A DNA stretch of 64,000 nucleotides, taken from positions 1 through 64,000 of the forward strand of contig JAEWIF010000073.1 of assembly GCA_023387335.1 (NCBI GenBank), read 5' to 3'. The notes beneath the pieces are model-generated. The model was given only the letters and a program-made list of their open reading frames with translations. It searched no databases and was not told the DNA's origin. This DNA is from Pseudomonadota bacterium. Its GTDB lineage: Bacteria; Pseudomonadota; Gammaproteobacteria; Burkholderiales; Burkholderiaceae_C. Made by a program: the position numbers and the translations under genes. Of the stretch, positions 36,480-46,302 are shown piece by piece (position 1 is the stretch's first letter; every line of letters starts with the position of its first letter).

Positions 36480-39400
36480 ATGCCTCCTTCCCCTCCCTTC
36501 CACCCGGCCGTGACGGCCTGGCTGGAAGGCCGCTTCGGACGGGCGACCGACACGCAAGCGCAGGCGTGGGCCGTCACCTCGCAGCGCCGCCATGCCCTGA
36601 TCGCCGCGCCGACCGGTTCCGGCAAGACCCTCGCGGCCTTCCTCTCCGCCATCGACGAGCTGGTGCGCGAGGGCCTGGACGCCGGCCTCACGGACGAGGT
36701 GCACGTGCTCTACGTGTCGCCGCTGAAGGCGCTGTCCAACGACATCCGCAAGAACCTTGAAGAGCCGCTGGCCGGCATCGCCGCGCAGCTCGCGGCGATG
36801 GGGCTGCCCGACATCGGCATGCGCGCGGCCGTGCGCACCGGCGACACGCCGACGGCCGAGCGCGACCGCATGCGCCGCAAGCCGCCGCACATCCTGGTGA
36901 CCACGCCGGAGTCGCTGTACATCCTGCTGGGCTCGCCTTCGGGCCGCGCGATGCTGCGGTCGGTCAAGAGCGTGATCGTCGACGAGTTGCACGCGGTCGC
37001 CGGCAGCAAGCGCGGCTCGCACCTGATGCTGTCGCTGGAGCGGCTGGAGGCGCTGTGCGCGCGGCCGCCGGTGCGCATCGGGCTGTCCGCCACGGTGAAG
37101 CCGCTGGAGGAGATGGCGAAGTTCCTGCTGGGCGATCGCGACGAGCGCATGGAGATCATCGACGCGGGCCATGTGCGCCGGCGCGACCTCGCGATCGAGG
37201 TGCCGCGTTCGGCCCTGGGCGCGGTGATGGCCACCGAGGTGTGGGACGAGCTGTACGACCGCGTCGCCGGCCTGGTGCACGAGCACCGCACGACGCTCGT
37301 CTTCGTCAACCAGCGCCGCACCGCGGAACGCGTGGCGCGCCATCTCGCCGAACGATTGGGTGAAGAACACGTCACCGCGCACCACGGCAGCCTGTCGCGC
37401 GAGCATCGCCTGCAGGCCGAGCAGCGGCTCAAGCAGGGCGAGCTCAAGGCGCTGGTGGCCACCAGTTCGCTGGAACTGGGCATCGACATCGGCGACATCG
37501 ACCTGGTGTGCCAGCTCGGTTCGCCGCGCGGCATCAACGCCTTCCTTCAGCGCGTGGGCCGCGCGGGCCATGCCATCGGCGCGGTGCCCAAGGGCCGGCT
37601 GTTTCCGCTGGCGCAGGACGACCTGCTGGAGTGCGCCGCATTGCTCCATGCGGTGGAACGCGGCGAACTCGATCGCATCCGCGCGCCGCTGCAGCCGCTC
37701 GACGCGCTGGCGCAGCACATCGTGGCCGAGACGGCCAGCCGCGACTGGCCGCTCGACGAGCTGTACGACTGCCTGCGCCGGGCGCACCCCTATCGAGGCC
37801 TGGACAAGCGGCAGTTCGAGCAAGTGGTGCAGATGCTCGCGGACGGCTACAGCACGCGCCGCGGCCGGCGCGGCGCCTACCTGCACTACGACGCGGTCAA
37901 CCGCATGCTGCGGGCACGGCGCGGCGCGCGCCTGGCGGCCGTCACCAACGCGGGCGTGATCCCCGACCAGTTCGACTATGACGTGGTGCTGCTGCCCGAG
38001 GAGCATCGCGTGGGCACGCTCAACGAGGACTTCGCCTTCGAGAGCCTGCCCGGCGACGTGTTCCAGCTGGGCAACGCCTCGTACCGCATCGCCAAGGTCG
38101 AGACCGGCAAGGTGATGGTGGAGGACGCGAAGGGCCAGCCGCCCACGATGCCGTTCTGGCTGGGCGAGACGCTGGGCCGCAGCGACGAGTTGTGCGAGGC
38201 GGTCTCGCGCCTGTTCGACACCGCCGACACGCTGCTCGCCGATGGCGTCGCGGCCTGCACGCGCTGGCTGCGCGAAGACCTGCACCTGCCGCAGGCCGCC
38301 GCGGAGCAGCTCGCTCTCTATCTCGCTTCCGCCCGCGCCGCGCTCGGTGCGCTGCCCAGCCGCAAGCGCATCGTGTTCGAGCGCTTCTTCGACGAGGTGG
38401 GCGACACGCACCTGGTGATCCACTCGCCCTACGGCTCGCGCATCAACAAGGCCTGGGGCCTGGCGCTGCGCAAGCGCATGTGCCGCAAGTTCAACTTCGA
38501 GCTGCAGGCCAGCGCGCTGGAGGACAGCATCGTGCTGTCGCTGGGGCCCAGCCACAGCTTCGCGCTGGAGGAAGTGCGGCACTGGCTGAAGTCCGCGACC
38601 GCCCGCGACGTGCTGGTGCAGGCATTGCTCGACGCGCCCCTGTTCGGCACGCGCTGGCGCTGGAACGCCACCGCGTCATTGGCGGTGCGCCGCATGAACG
38701 GCGGCCGCAAGGTGCCGCCGCAGTTCCAGCGTTCCGATGCCGAAGACCTGCTGACGGTGGTGTTCCCCGACCAGATCGCGTGCGCGGAGAACCTGGTCGG
38801 CGACCGCGAGATCCCCGACCACCCGCTGGTGGCGCAGACGCTGGCCGACTGCCTGACCGAGACCATGGACGCCGACGGCTTCCTCGCGCTGCTGGCGCGC
38901 ATCGAGTCCGGCGAGGTGGAAGTGATCACGCGCGACCTGCCGCTGCCCTCGCCGCTGTCGCACGCCGTGCTGAACGCGCGGCCGTACGCCTTCCTCGACG
39001 ATGGCGCGGCCGAGGAGCGGCGCACCAAGGCGGTCCGCACGCAGCCGGTGTCGGAGCAGCTGCAGACCGAACAGGACGTGGGCCGGCTCGACCCGCAGGC
39101 CATCGCTCAGGTGCGCGAGGATGCGTGGCCCATGATCGGCAACGCGGAGGAACTGCACGACGCGCTGGTGGTGCACGGCTTTCTCACGAGGGAGGAAGCG
39201 CCGTTTCCCGAATGGGTCGACGCGCTCGTGGAGCAGAGGCGCATCACGCGGCTGGGCGAGCTCCTGGTCGCGGCCGAGCGCTTGCACGAGTTGCGCGCGA
39301 TCTTCCCGGATGCGGTGCCGTCGCCGGCGATCGAGCCGGTGGCGAGCCAGCGTCCCGAGCCTGAAGACGCGCTGCGCGAGATCCTGCGCAGCCGCCTCGA

Positions 39401-40766
39401 CGCGCTGGGCCCGGTCACCGCCGAATCGCTGGGCGCGCCGCTGGGCCTGCGGGGCAACGCGGTGCTCACCGCCTTGCTGCAGCTCGAGGCCGAAGGCGCC
39501 GTGATGCGCGGCGCCTTCACCGCGCCCGGCGCGGCGCAGTGGTGCGATCGCCGCCTGCTCGCCCGCATCCACCGCGCGACGCGCGACAAGCTGCGCGCCG
39601 AGATCCAGCCGGTGCCGCCCGCGCAGTTCATGCGGTTCCTGTTCCGCTGGCACCAGCTGGCCGGCAGCGAGGGCGACGAGCGCCGGCAAGGCGAAGGCGG
39701 CCTGGCCGACGTGCTGCGGCAGCTCGAAGGCCATGCCGCACCGGCCACCGCCTGGGAGGAAGACCTGCTGCCCTCGCGCGTGAGCGACTACCTGCCGCAC
39801 ATGCTGGACAAGCTGTGCGCCGTGGGCCGCGTCGCTTGGTGGCGCCCGGCGGAAGGCGGCGAGGCCACGGGCCGCAAGTCGGGACCGATCCGCGGCACGC
39901 CCGTGATGCTGTGCGAGCGCGACGCGATGGCGCACTGGCAGCTGGCGGCCGGCGCGGCGCCGGTGGACGAATCGGCGCTGTCCGGCCGTGGCCGGCTGGT
40001 GCTGGAACTGCTGCGCGAACACGGCGCCAGCTTCTTCGCCGACCTGCAGCGCGACGCTCGCCTGCTGGGCGCGCAGGTCGAGCAGGCCTTGGCGGAACTG
40101 GTCGCGCACGGGTTGGTCACCTGCGATTCGTTCGTCGGCTTGCGGACGCTGGTGATGCCTTCCGACAAGCGCAACAAGCTGCGCCGGAGGAACCGCGACC
40201 CGATCGACGATGCCGGCCGCTGGTCGCTGACCCGCAGGCCCCGGCCGGTCGAAGCGAACGCAGGCGCGCTGGCCGCGCCCCACGTCGAGCACATCGCGCG
40301 CGTGCTGCTGCGCCGCTACGGCGTGGTGTTCCGCAAGCTGCTGGAGCGCGAGGACGGCCTGCCGACCTGGCGCGAACTGGTGTACGTGCTGCGCCGGCTG
40401 GAGGCGCGCGGCGAAGTGCGCGGCGGCCGCTTCGTCAGCGGCTTCTCGGGCGAGCAGTTCGCGCTGCCCGAGGCCGCGACGGCGCTGCGCAAGACGGCGC
40501 GATCGCCCGGCCGCGAGCGCGTGGCCGTCTGCGCGGTCGATCCGCTGAACCTGGCCGGCATCCTCACGCCCGGCGACAAGCTGCCGCGCCTGCCGGGCAA
40601 CCGCGTGCTGTTCGAAGGCGGCGTGCCGATCGCGGCGCAAAGCGGCGGCGACATCCGCTTCCTGCGCGAGCTGGAGCCCGCCGAGCAGTGGGAAGTGAAG
40701 AACCTGCTGATCCGCCGCGGCCGGCCCGCCAGCTACGTCGTGCCGCAGGCCGCCATGAACGGCTGA
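36480..40766 (+). CDS. lhr: Lhr-family ATP-dependent helicase
   Basis: 1428 residues, full length for the long bacterial Lhr. Walker A is APTGSGKT (43–50), the DEAH-like box is DELH (168–171), and motif III SAT is in GLSATVKP. The second RecA domain carries LVATSSLELGIDIG and QRVGRAGH (motifs V and VI). A winged helix and the Lhr-core domain follow, and the C-terminal half matches the Lhr extension. Lhr is a 3'–5' DNA translocase and helicase linked to repair. It appears to be transcribed alone. Confidence 0.92.
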   Translation: MPPSPPFHPAVTAWLEGRFGRATDTQAQAWAVTSQRRHALIAAPTGSGKTLAAFLSAIDELVREGLDAGLTDEVHVLYVSPLKALSNDIRKNLEEPLAGIAAQLAAMGLPDIGMRAAVRTGDTPTAERDRMRRKPPHILVTTPESLYILLGSPSGRAMLRSVKSVIVDELHAVAGSKRGSHLMLSLERLEALCARPPVRIGLSATVKPLEEMAKFLLGDRDERMEIIDAGHVRRRDLAIEVPRSALGAVMATEVWDELYDRVAGLVHEHRTTLVFVNQRRTAERVARHLAERLGEEHVTAHHGSLSREHRLQAEQRLKQGELKALVATSSLELGIDIGDIDLVCQLGSPRGINAFLQRVGRAGHAIGAVPKGRLFPLAQDDLLECAALLHAVERGELDRIRAPLQPLDALAQHIVAETASRDWPLDELYDCLRRAHPYRGLDKRQFEQVVQMLADGYSTRRGRRGAYLHYDAVNRMLRARRGARLAAVTNAGVIPDQFDYDVVLLPEEHRVGTLNEDFAFESLPGDVFQLGNASYRIAKVETGKVMVEDAKGQPPTMPFWLGETLGRSDELCEAVSRLFDTADTLLADGVAACTRWLREDLHLPQAAAEQLALYLASARAALGALPSRKRIVFERFFDEVGDTHLVIHSPYGSRINKAWGLALRKRMCRKFNFELQASALEDSIVLSLGPSHSFALEEVRHWLKSATARDVLVQALLDAPLFGTRWRWNATASLAVRRMNGGRKVPPQFQRSDAEDLLTVVFPDQIACAENLVGDREIPDHPLVAQTLADCLTETMDADGFLALLARIESGEVEVITRDLPLPSPLSHAVLNARPYAFLDDGAAEERRTKAVRTQPVSEQLQTEQDVGRLDPQAIAQVREDAWPMIGNAEELHDALVVHGFLTREEAPFPEWVDALVEQRRITRLGELLVAAERLHELRAIFPDAVPSPAIEPVASQRPEPEDALREILRSRLDALGPVTAESLGAPLGLRGNAVLTALLQLEAEGAVMRGAFTAPGAAQWCDRRLLARIHRATRDKLRAEIQPVPPAQFMRFLFRWHQLAGSEGDERRQGEGGLADVLRQLEGHAAPATAWEEDLLPSRVSDYLPHMLDKLCAVGRVAWWRPAEGGEATGRKSGPIRGTPVMLCERDAMAHWQLAAGAAPVDESALSGRGRLVLELLREHGASFFADLQRDARLLGAQVEQALAELVAHGLVTCDSFVGLRTLVMPSDKRNKLRRRNRDPIDDAGRWSLTRRPRPVEANAGALAAPHVEHIARVLLRRYGVVFRKLLEREDGLPTWRELVYVLRRLEARGEVRGGRFVSGFSGEQFALPEAATALRKTARSPGRERVAVCAVDPLNLAGILTPGDKLPRLPGNRVLFEGGVPIAAQSGGDIRFLRELEPAEQWEVKNLLIRRGRPASYVVPQAAMNG

Positions 40767-40785
40767 GCGAAGGGCCGCGGCCGCT

Positions 40786-40998
40786 TCACTTCTTCGGGGA
40801 CATGATCCCCATCATCAGGTCGGTATTGAGCTTGGCCATCTGCTGGACCAGCGACCACTGGCTGCTCATGATCTTCGTGAACTCGGGGTTGGTCGGGCTG
40901 GCCTGGCCCGACATCGCCAGCTGCGCGGTGGACTGCGCGATCTTCTGCTGCTCGGCGAGGATCTGCTTCACGGCTTCGTTGTATTGATCCAGGGTCAT
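40786..40998 (-). CDS. small helical hypothetical protein
   Basis: 70 residues, soluble and helical (MTLDQYNEAVKQILAEQQK…, then a second helix ending in MMGIMSPKK). GGAG 7 nt before the ATG at 40998 favours this start over 41010. No signal peptide. Not recognised. Confidence 0.6.
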   Translation of the reverse strand: MTLDQYNEAVKQILAEQQKIAQSTAQLAMSGQASPTNPEFTKIMSSQWSLVQQMAKLNTDLMMGIMSPKK

Positions 40999-41052
40999 CA
41001 GTGGCTCCATTCGCGGGACCGCCCGCTGCCTGATCTTAGGCCGGAGCCTGCC

Positions 41053-42171
41053 TCAATAGGGGCGAAGCGAGCCCGGTTGCGAGGCGCCTGCCGAACGGAT
41101 CGGCAGCTGAACCGCAGGCGCTTCCGGCACTTCCGCGATACGGCGAAGCTGCTGGCTCAGTTCGCCGAAGCGGCGACGGTACTGGGCCGGCGTGAGCTGC
41201 ACCTTGCGCCGGAACAGCCGGTTGAAGAAGCTGGCGTCCTGGTAGCCCACCTCGGTGGCGATCGCCTCGACCGGCATGTCGCCGGACTCCAGCAACTGCT
41301 TGGATTCCTCCAGCCGGAGCGTGTGGATGTACTCGAGCGGGCTCATGCCGGTGGCCTCCGTGAACCTGCGCTTGAACGTGCGCTCCGGCAGGCCTGAGAG
41401 CGCCACGAGCCGCGACACGGGCGATTCGGCGCGGTAGTTCGACGCGGCCCACACCTGGCAACGGGCCACCAGCGTGTCCTGGGCGACCTTGGGGCCCCGC
41501 ACCAGCGACGAGTAGGCGACCGCGCTCACGTCGCTGCTGCCCAGCAGGTACACGCGCGCCACCCGCATCGCATCCTGCGGCGAGGCGAACCGCGCGATCA
41601 CCGCGAGCGCGAGCATGTACCAGGCGATCCCGCTGCCGGCCAGCATCAGGCGCCGGTCGGGCCCCGTCACCACGAGGGAGCGCTCGGCCGCCCAGCGCGT
41701 GCGTGGGTGGTCGCGCGAGAGGGAGTCGCAGTAGGCCCAGTGCGAAGTGCCCTCGTAGCCGTCCAGCAGGTCCGTCCCGGCGAGCAGCAGCGCGCCGGAA
41801 CAGCTCGAGCACAGCGTCGCCCCGCCGTCCCAGGCCTGGCGCAGGTAGTCCAGCTCGGGACCGTAGCGCTCGCAGACGTCGGTGCCGGGCATCTCGAGCA
41901 GGTCCGTGACGGCCACGATGTCGGGCCGGGGGCAGCTCTGGAAGCTGGCATCGGGCGTGATGCGCACGCCGTTCGCGGCCACGAAAGGCTGTCCGTCGCG
42001 GGTGACCACGAGCGGCCGGAAGGGGGACTCGACCATCGGACCACCGTGCATCAACTGCCAGTCGCGGCGCGTGGCCGCCAGCAGGTCGAGGAAGCCGAGC
42101 ACCGTGCCGGCGGTCGTTGCCGGGGTGCCGATCAGCGCGACCGTAAAGGCTTGGCGGCGTGCGTCTGGCAT
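41053..42171 (-). CDS. GlxA-family AraC-type transcriptional regulator
   Basis: 372 residues from the ATG at 42171. The N-terminal DJ-1/PfpI (class I glutamine amidotransferase-like) domain has the elbow SSCSGALLLAGTDLLDG. The C-terminal AraC double HTH covers about 265–350 (YIHTLRLEESKQLLES…VGYQDASFFNRLFRRKV). GlxA-type proteins usually activate catabolic or stress genes. It is divergent from the TPR gene and may control it. The start is uncertain, as a GTG at 42210 is possible. Confidence 0.88.
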   Translation of the reverse strand: MPDARRQAFTVALIGTPATTAGTVLGFLDLLAATRRDWQLMHGGPMVESPFRPLVVTRDGQPFVAANGVRITPDASFQSCPRPDIVAVTDLLEMPGTDVCERYGPELDYLRQAWDGGATLCSSCSGALLLAGTDLLDGYEGTSHWAYCDSLSRDHPRTRWAAERSLVVTGPDRRLMLAGSGIAWYMLALAVIARFASPQDAMRVARVYLLGSSDVSAVAYSSLVRGPKVAQDTLVARCQVWAASNYRAESPVSRLVALSGLPERTFKRRFTEATGMSPLEYIHTLRLEESKQLLESGDMPVEAIATEVGYQDASFFNRLFRRKVQLTPAQYRRRFGELSQQLRRIAEVPEAPAVQLPIRSAGASQPGSLRPY

Positions 42172-42260
42172 GTTTGACGTGCTTGTTGCACGTATCACTT
42201 TAGCGGTCACCCCTGGTTGAGCAGCAAACTTTCGTCACTCGTTCTGACTGGAGTTTGAAA

Positions 42261-43589
42261 ATGGAAGTTCAAGATTCTTCGGGTCTGGCTGTCACGGCGG
42301 CGAATGCCGAAGCACTGTCCCACTACGAGGCCGCCGGCCACCAGCTCAGGTGCTACACGGGCGACCCCGTGGCCAGCGTCGACCAGGCCCTGAAGGCCAG
42401 CCCCGACATGCCCATGGCCCATGCCCTCAAGGCGTGGCTGCACCTGGTCGGCACGGAGCCGTCCGGCCTGCCCGTCGCCCACGAGTGCTTGCGAGCGGGC
42501 AAGAACCTGAAGATGACGTTCCGCGAGCGCCGCCACTTCCGGGCCATCGAACTGGTGACCGAAAGCCGCTGGCGCGCCGCCGGCCGCGTGCTGGAGGAAG
42601 TGACGGCCGACCACCCGACCGACGTCCTGGCCTTGCAGGTCGGCCAGCTCATCGACTTCCTCGTCGGCGACTCGCGCATGCTGCGCGACCGCATCGCCCG
42701 CGTGCTCCCGGCGTGGAGCCCTTCCATCCCCGGCTACCACGCGGTGCTCGGCCTGTACGCCTTCGGCCTCGAGGAAACCGGCGACTACGCGCAGGCCGAG
42801 AAGTACGGCTGCAAGGCAGTCGAACTGGAGCCGCGCGACGGATGGGGCTGGCATGCCGTGGCCCACGTGATGGAGATGCAGAACCGCACGGCCGACGGCA
42901 TCAGCTGGCTGGCCAACGGCGCCGACAGCTGGTCGCCGGAGAGCTTCTTCCAGGTGCACAACTGGTGGCACCTCGCGCTGTTCAACCTCGAGCAGGGGAA
43001 CGTCGACGAAGTGCTGCGTCTGTTCGACGGCCCGATCTTCGGCCACCAGTCGCAGGTGATCCTCGACCTGGTCGACGCCTCGGCGCTCCTCTGGCGGCTG
43101 CACCTGCTGGGCGTGGACGTCGGCAACCGCTGGCAGCCGGTCGCGGACAAGTGGGAGGCCGTCGGATCGACCAGCGACTACGCCTTCAACTCGTGGCACG
43201 CCATGATGGCCTTCGTCGGCGCCGGCCGCGAGCGCGCGCAGAAGGAAACGCTGCATGCGCTCAAGGTGGCCAGCGTGGGCTCGGGCGACTCGGCGCTCTT
43301 CGCCAGGGAATGCGGCCTGGACGCCGCCCAGGCCATCCGGGCGTTCGGCGCCAGCCGCCCCGGCGAAGCGCTGGACCTGCTGCGGCCCCTGCAGCACTAC
43401 GCGCACCGCTTCGGCGGCAGCCACGCGCAGCGCGACCTCATCGACCTGACCATGATCGAAGCCGCCCTCCGTTGCGGCCAGCAGTCCCTCGCCGGCGCCT
43501 TCATCGCGGAACGTGCCGCGCGGCGTCCCCACAGCCCCGCGGTCAAACGTCTTTCCGCGCGGGTCGCTCCCGTTTCCGCACAAGCCTGA
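42261..43589 (+). CDS. TTC38-like tetratricopeptide-repeat protein
   Basis: 442 residues of helical repeats. HALKAWLHL, the WSPSIPGYHAVLGLYAFGLEETGDY block and WHAVAHVMEMQ closely recall the TTC38 family, found from bacteria to humans with no known enzymatic function. TGGAG precedes the ATG at 42261. It is followed by a LuxR-type regulator after 14 nt. Confidence 0.75.
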   Translation: MEVQDSSGLAVTAANAEALSHYEAAGHQLRCYTGDPVASVDQALKASPDMPMAHALKAWLHLVGTEPSGLPVAHECLRAGKNLKMTFRERRHFRAIELVTESRWRAAGRVLEEVTADHPTDVLALQVGQLIDFLVGDSRMLRDRIARVLPAWSPSIPGYHAVLGLYAFGLEETGDYAQAEKYGCKAVELEPRDGWGWHAVAHVMEMQNRTADGISWLANGADSWSPESFFQVHNWWHLALFNLEQGNVDEVLRLFDGPIFGHQSQVILDLVDASALLWRLHLLGVDVGNRWQPVADKWEAVGSTSDYAFNSWHAMMAFVGAGRERAQKETLHALKVASVGSGDSALFARECGLDAAQAIRAFGASRPGEALDLLRPLQHYAHRFGGSHAQRDLIDLTMIEAALRCGQQSLAGAFIAERAARRPHSPAVKRLSARVAPVSAQA

Positions 43590-43603
43590 GGAGGCCCATC
43601 GCC

Positions 43604-44296
43604 ATGCTGAGTTCGTCCCGCCCTTTCGACACCGATCCTTCGCGCCCGCAGCCGCCGGCCCGCGATCCTTCGACGCCGCGCCGCATCCTCCTGGTGGACG
43701 ACCACGCCCTCGTGCGCATGTCCGTCGTGAGCCTGTGCTCCACCGTCTCCAAGGACCTTCAGGTGCTCGAAGCCACCTCGCTGGCCGCCGCGCTGAGCCT
43801 GTACGAGCGCCACGAGGACAGCATCGACCTCGTGCTGCTCGACCTCAACCTGCCGGACAGCAAGGGGTTCGCCGCCATCCAGATACTGAAGCGCCGCTTC
43901 CCGCGCAGCCGCATCGTGGTGCTGTCCGGCGCCTTCGACGACGCGGTGGCCGCCGAGGCCTGCGTGCTCGGCGCGGAGAAGTTCCTGCCCAAGGGGTCGG
44001 ACCCGGCGGTCCTCACCGCCACGCTGACCGAGCTGGTGGAACCCGGCAACTACGGCAAGCCGGTGCGGGACATGCACGCGTCGAACGGCGGCTCGCGCCG
44101 CGGCTCGCCGTCCGCGGCCACCTCGCTGTCGCCGCGCGAAATCGAGATCCTCAACCTCGTGCTGCAGGGCAAGACCAACCAGGAGATCGTGGGTGCCACC
44201 GGACTGAAGCTGGGCACCGTGAAGAACTACATCTCGGGGTTGTTCGTGGTGTTCGGTGTCCCCTCGCGATCCAAGCTCGTGAGTCTCTTCGTCTGA
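43604..44296 (+). CDS. LuxR/NarL-family response regulator
   Basis: 230 residues. The receiver is preceded by a disordered N-terminal 26 residues; phosphoacceptor Asp is 80 (LLDLNLPDSKG) and Lys is 130. A C-terminal LuxR HTH covers 174–230 (LSPREIEILNLVLQGKTNQEI…GTVKNYISGLFVVFG). GGAGG precedes the ATG. It is probably cotranscribed with the TPR gene and is followed by a strong terminator. No kinase is adjacent. Confidence 0.9.
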   Translation: MLSSSRPFDTDPSRPQPPARDPSTPRRILLVDDHALVRMSVVSLCSTVSKDLQVLEATSLAAALSLYERHEDSIDLVLLDLNLPDSKGFAAIQILKRRFPRSRIVVLSGAFDDAVAAEACVLGAEKFLPKGSDPAVLTATLTELVEPGNYGKPVRDMHASNGGSRRGSPSAATSLSPREIEILNLVLQGKTNQEIVGATGLKLGTVKNYISGLFVVFGVPSRSKLVSLFV

Positions 44297-44315
44297 ATTC
44301 GGTCCGGTGGACTTT

Positions 44316-44344
44316 GGGCCGCGTTCGCGCGGCCCTTTTTTTTT
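44316..44344 (+). terminator. intrinsic terminator of the TPR–LuxR unit
   Basis: GGGCCGCG, TTCG tetraloop, CGCGGCCC, then nine T. It lies 20 nt after the regulator stop. Confidence 0.95.
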
Positions 44345-44346
44345 GC

Positions 44347-46302
44347 TCAGTGCAGCAGCAACCCGCCGCTGCGCCGCGTCGGCCGGAGCACCGCTTCCTC
44401 CAGCAGCGCGGCCGATCCCGCCACGGTGAACCAGCGGCGCGCGCGCGTGATGCCCGTGTAGACCAGCTCCCGCGTGAGCACGCGCGAATCGCGCTCCGGC
44501 AGCAGCAGCGCCACGTGCTCGAACTCCGAGCCCTGCGACTTGTGCACCGTCATCGCGAACACCGTCTCCACCGACAGCAGACGGCTGGGCAGCACCCAGC
44601 GCACGCCGCCTTCGCCGGAAGGGAAAGCCACGCGCAGCACCGGCCGGCCGTTCGGGCCCGGCAGCTCCAGCGCCAGGCCGACGTCGCCGTTCATCAGGCC
44701 CAGCGAATAGTCGTTGCCGGTGACCATCACCGGCCGCCCGTCGTACCAGCCTTTCGATTCCGGGATCAGGCCCTCGCGGTGCAGCAGCAGCGCCACCCGC
44801 TCGTTCATGCGCTCCACGCCGTGGGGGCCGCGCCGCACGGCGCACAGCAGCTGGAAGCGCGAGTACGCGGAGAGAACGCGAGCCGCCCACGCATCGAAAG
44901 CGGCCTGGTCCGAATCGCCGGATGGACGCTCTTCGCGCACGACCTGCAGGTAGCTCCGCAACCCGGCACGGCCGTCGTCGGATCCGCCATCCAGCACCAG
45001 CGGCCGAAGCGCCGCGTCGCCGGCCAGCTCGCGCCAGGCCACGCCATCGCTGCCCTGCTCGCGCAACTGCCGCACGCGCGGCACGTCGCCGGCGTTCACC
45101 GCTTCGGCGAGCCGCCCGATGCCGCTCTCCGCATCGAAGCGATGGCTGCGGCGCAGCTTCACCACCGCCTGGTCGAGCGGCTCGCCGGCCGCATCGACCA
45201 GCGCGGCGGGCACGATCTCGCCCGTGGCCTCTTCCACCCAGCGCGCCGTCTCCGGCAGGAAATGCCCGTCGTCGGCGCGGCGGCACAGCTCGCCCAGCAG
45301 GCCGCCGGCTTCGACCGACGCCAGCTGATCCTTGTCACCGAGCAGCACCAGCCGCGCGTGCGCGGGCAGCGCGGCCACCAGCGCCGCCATCGCCTCCAGA
45401 CCCACCATCGACGCTTCGTCGAGCACCAGCACGTCCAGCGGCAGCGGATGGTGCTCGTCGTGGCGGAAGCCGCCGCGCAGCGGTGAACCACCGAGCAGGC
45501 GGTGCACGGTCTCGACGCGTGAAGGGATGGCCGCGCGCAGCAGCTCCGGCGCGCCGAGCTCCGCGAGCGGCAGGCGATCCACCGCGCTCGCGATCGATTC
45601 GTTCAGCCGCGCCGCCGCCTTGCCTGTGGGCGCGGCGAGCCGGATGCGCAACCGCCGCGCCGGCGCCAGGTGCTGCAGCAGCGCGAGCAGCTTCACGACG
45701 GTGGTGGTCTTGCCGGTGCCGGGCCCGCCGGTGACGACGGCGAAGCGCGAGCGCACGGCCAGCGCGCAGGCCACCTTCTGCCAGTCGGGCCCTTCGCCGT
45801 CGCCCTTGAAGAGCAGGTCCAGCGCCGGCCGCAGGCGCACGAGCGGCGGCCCTTCGTCCTGCGAGGAGAGTCGCGCCTCGATGGCGCGCCGCACCGAGCG
45901 CTCGTGCCGCCAGTACCGGCGCAGGTACAGCCGCGTGCCGGCCAGCACCAGCGGCGTGGCGCCCTCGCCCGTGGCCACCAGCCGCTCGTCCTGCAGGGCC
46001 GCGAGCCAATCCTCCAGCGGCGTCGCCGCGACTTCGCGCAGCAGCACCTGCGCGGCTTCGGGCACGTCCTCGTCGTCGTCGGGCGGCAGCGCGAGCGTCT
46101 CCTTCGCATCGGCTGCCAGCGCCCCGAGGTCCAGGCACACATGGCCGCGGCCGAGCTGGTGGCTGGCCAATGCCGCCGCCAGCACGCCGCGCGCAGGGAC
46201 ATGCGGCGCTTCCGACGCAAGGAAGCCCGCGAACGCATGGTCCACCTCGCGCAGCCAGCCCGCGTCGACCCAGGCGCGCAGCGAGGCGAGCAGTTCCTTC
46301 AT
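44347..46302 (-). CDS. recD: exodeoxyribonuclease V subunit alpha
   Basis: 651 residues, normal for RecD. Walker A GGPGTGKT is at 192–199, motif II contains VLVLDEASMV, motif III LLGDKDQL, and the C-terminus AMTVHKSQGSEFEHV is motif V. RecD is the 5'–3' helicase of the RecBCD repair nuclease. It is the last gene of recC–recB–recD, overlapping recB by ATGA. Confidence 0.95.
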   Translation of the reverse strand: MKELLASLRAWVDAGWLREVDHAFAGFLASEAPHVPARGVLAAALASHQLGRGHVCLDLGALAADAKETLALPPDDDEDVPEAAQVLLREVAATPLEDWLAALQDERLVATGEGATPLVLAGTRLYLRRYWRHERSVRRAIEARLSSQDEGPPLVRLRPALDLLFKGDGEGPDWQKVACALAVRSRFAVVTGGPGTGKTTTVVKLLALLQHLAPARRLRIRLAAPTGKAAARLNESIASAVDRLPLAELGAPELLRAAIPSRVETVHRLLGGSPLRGGFRHDEHHPLPLDVLVLDEASMVGLEAMAALVAALPAHARLVLLGDKDQLASVEAGGLLGELCRRADDGHFLPETARWVEEATGEIVPAALVDAAGEPLDQAVVKLRRSHRFDAESGIGRLAEAVNAGDVPRVRQLREQGSDGVAWRELAGDAALRPLVLDGGSDDGRAGLRSYLQVVREERPSGDSDQAAFDAWAARVLSAYSRFQLLCAVRRGPHGVERMNERVALLLHREGLIPESKGWYDGRPVMVTGNDYSLGLMNGDVGLALELPGPNGRPVLRVAFPSGEGGVRWVLPSRLLSVETVFAMTVHKSQGSEFEHVALLLPERDSRVLTRELVYTGITRARRWFTVAGSAALLEEAVLRPTRRSGGLLLH

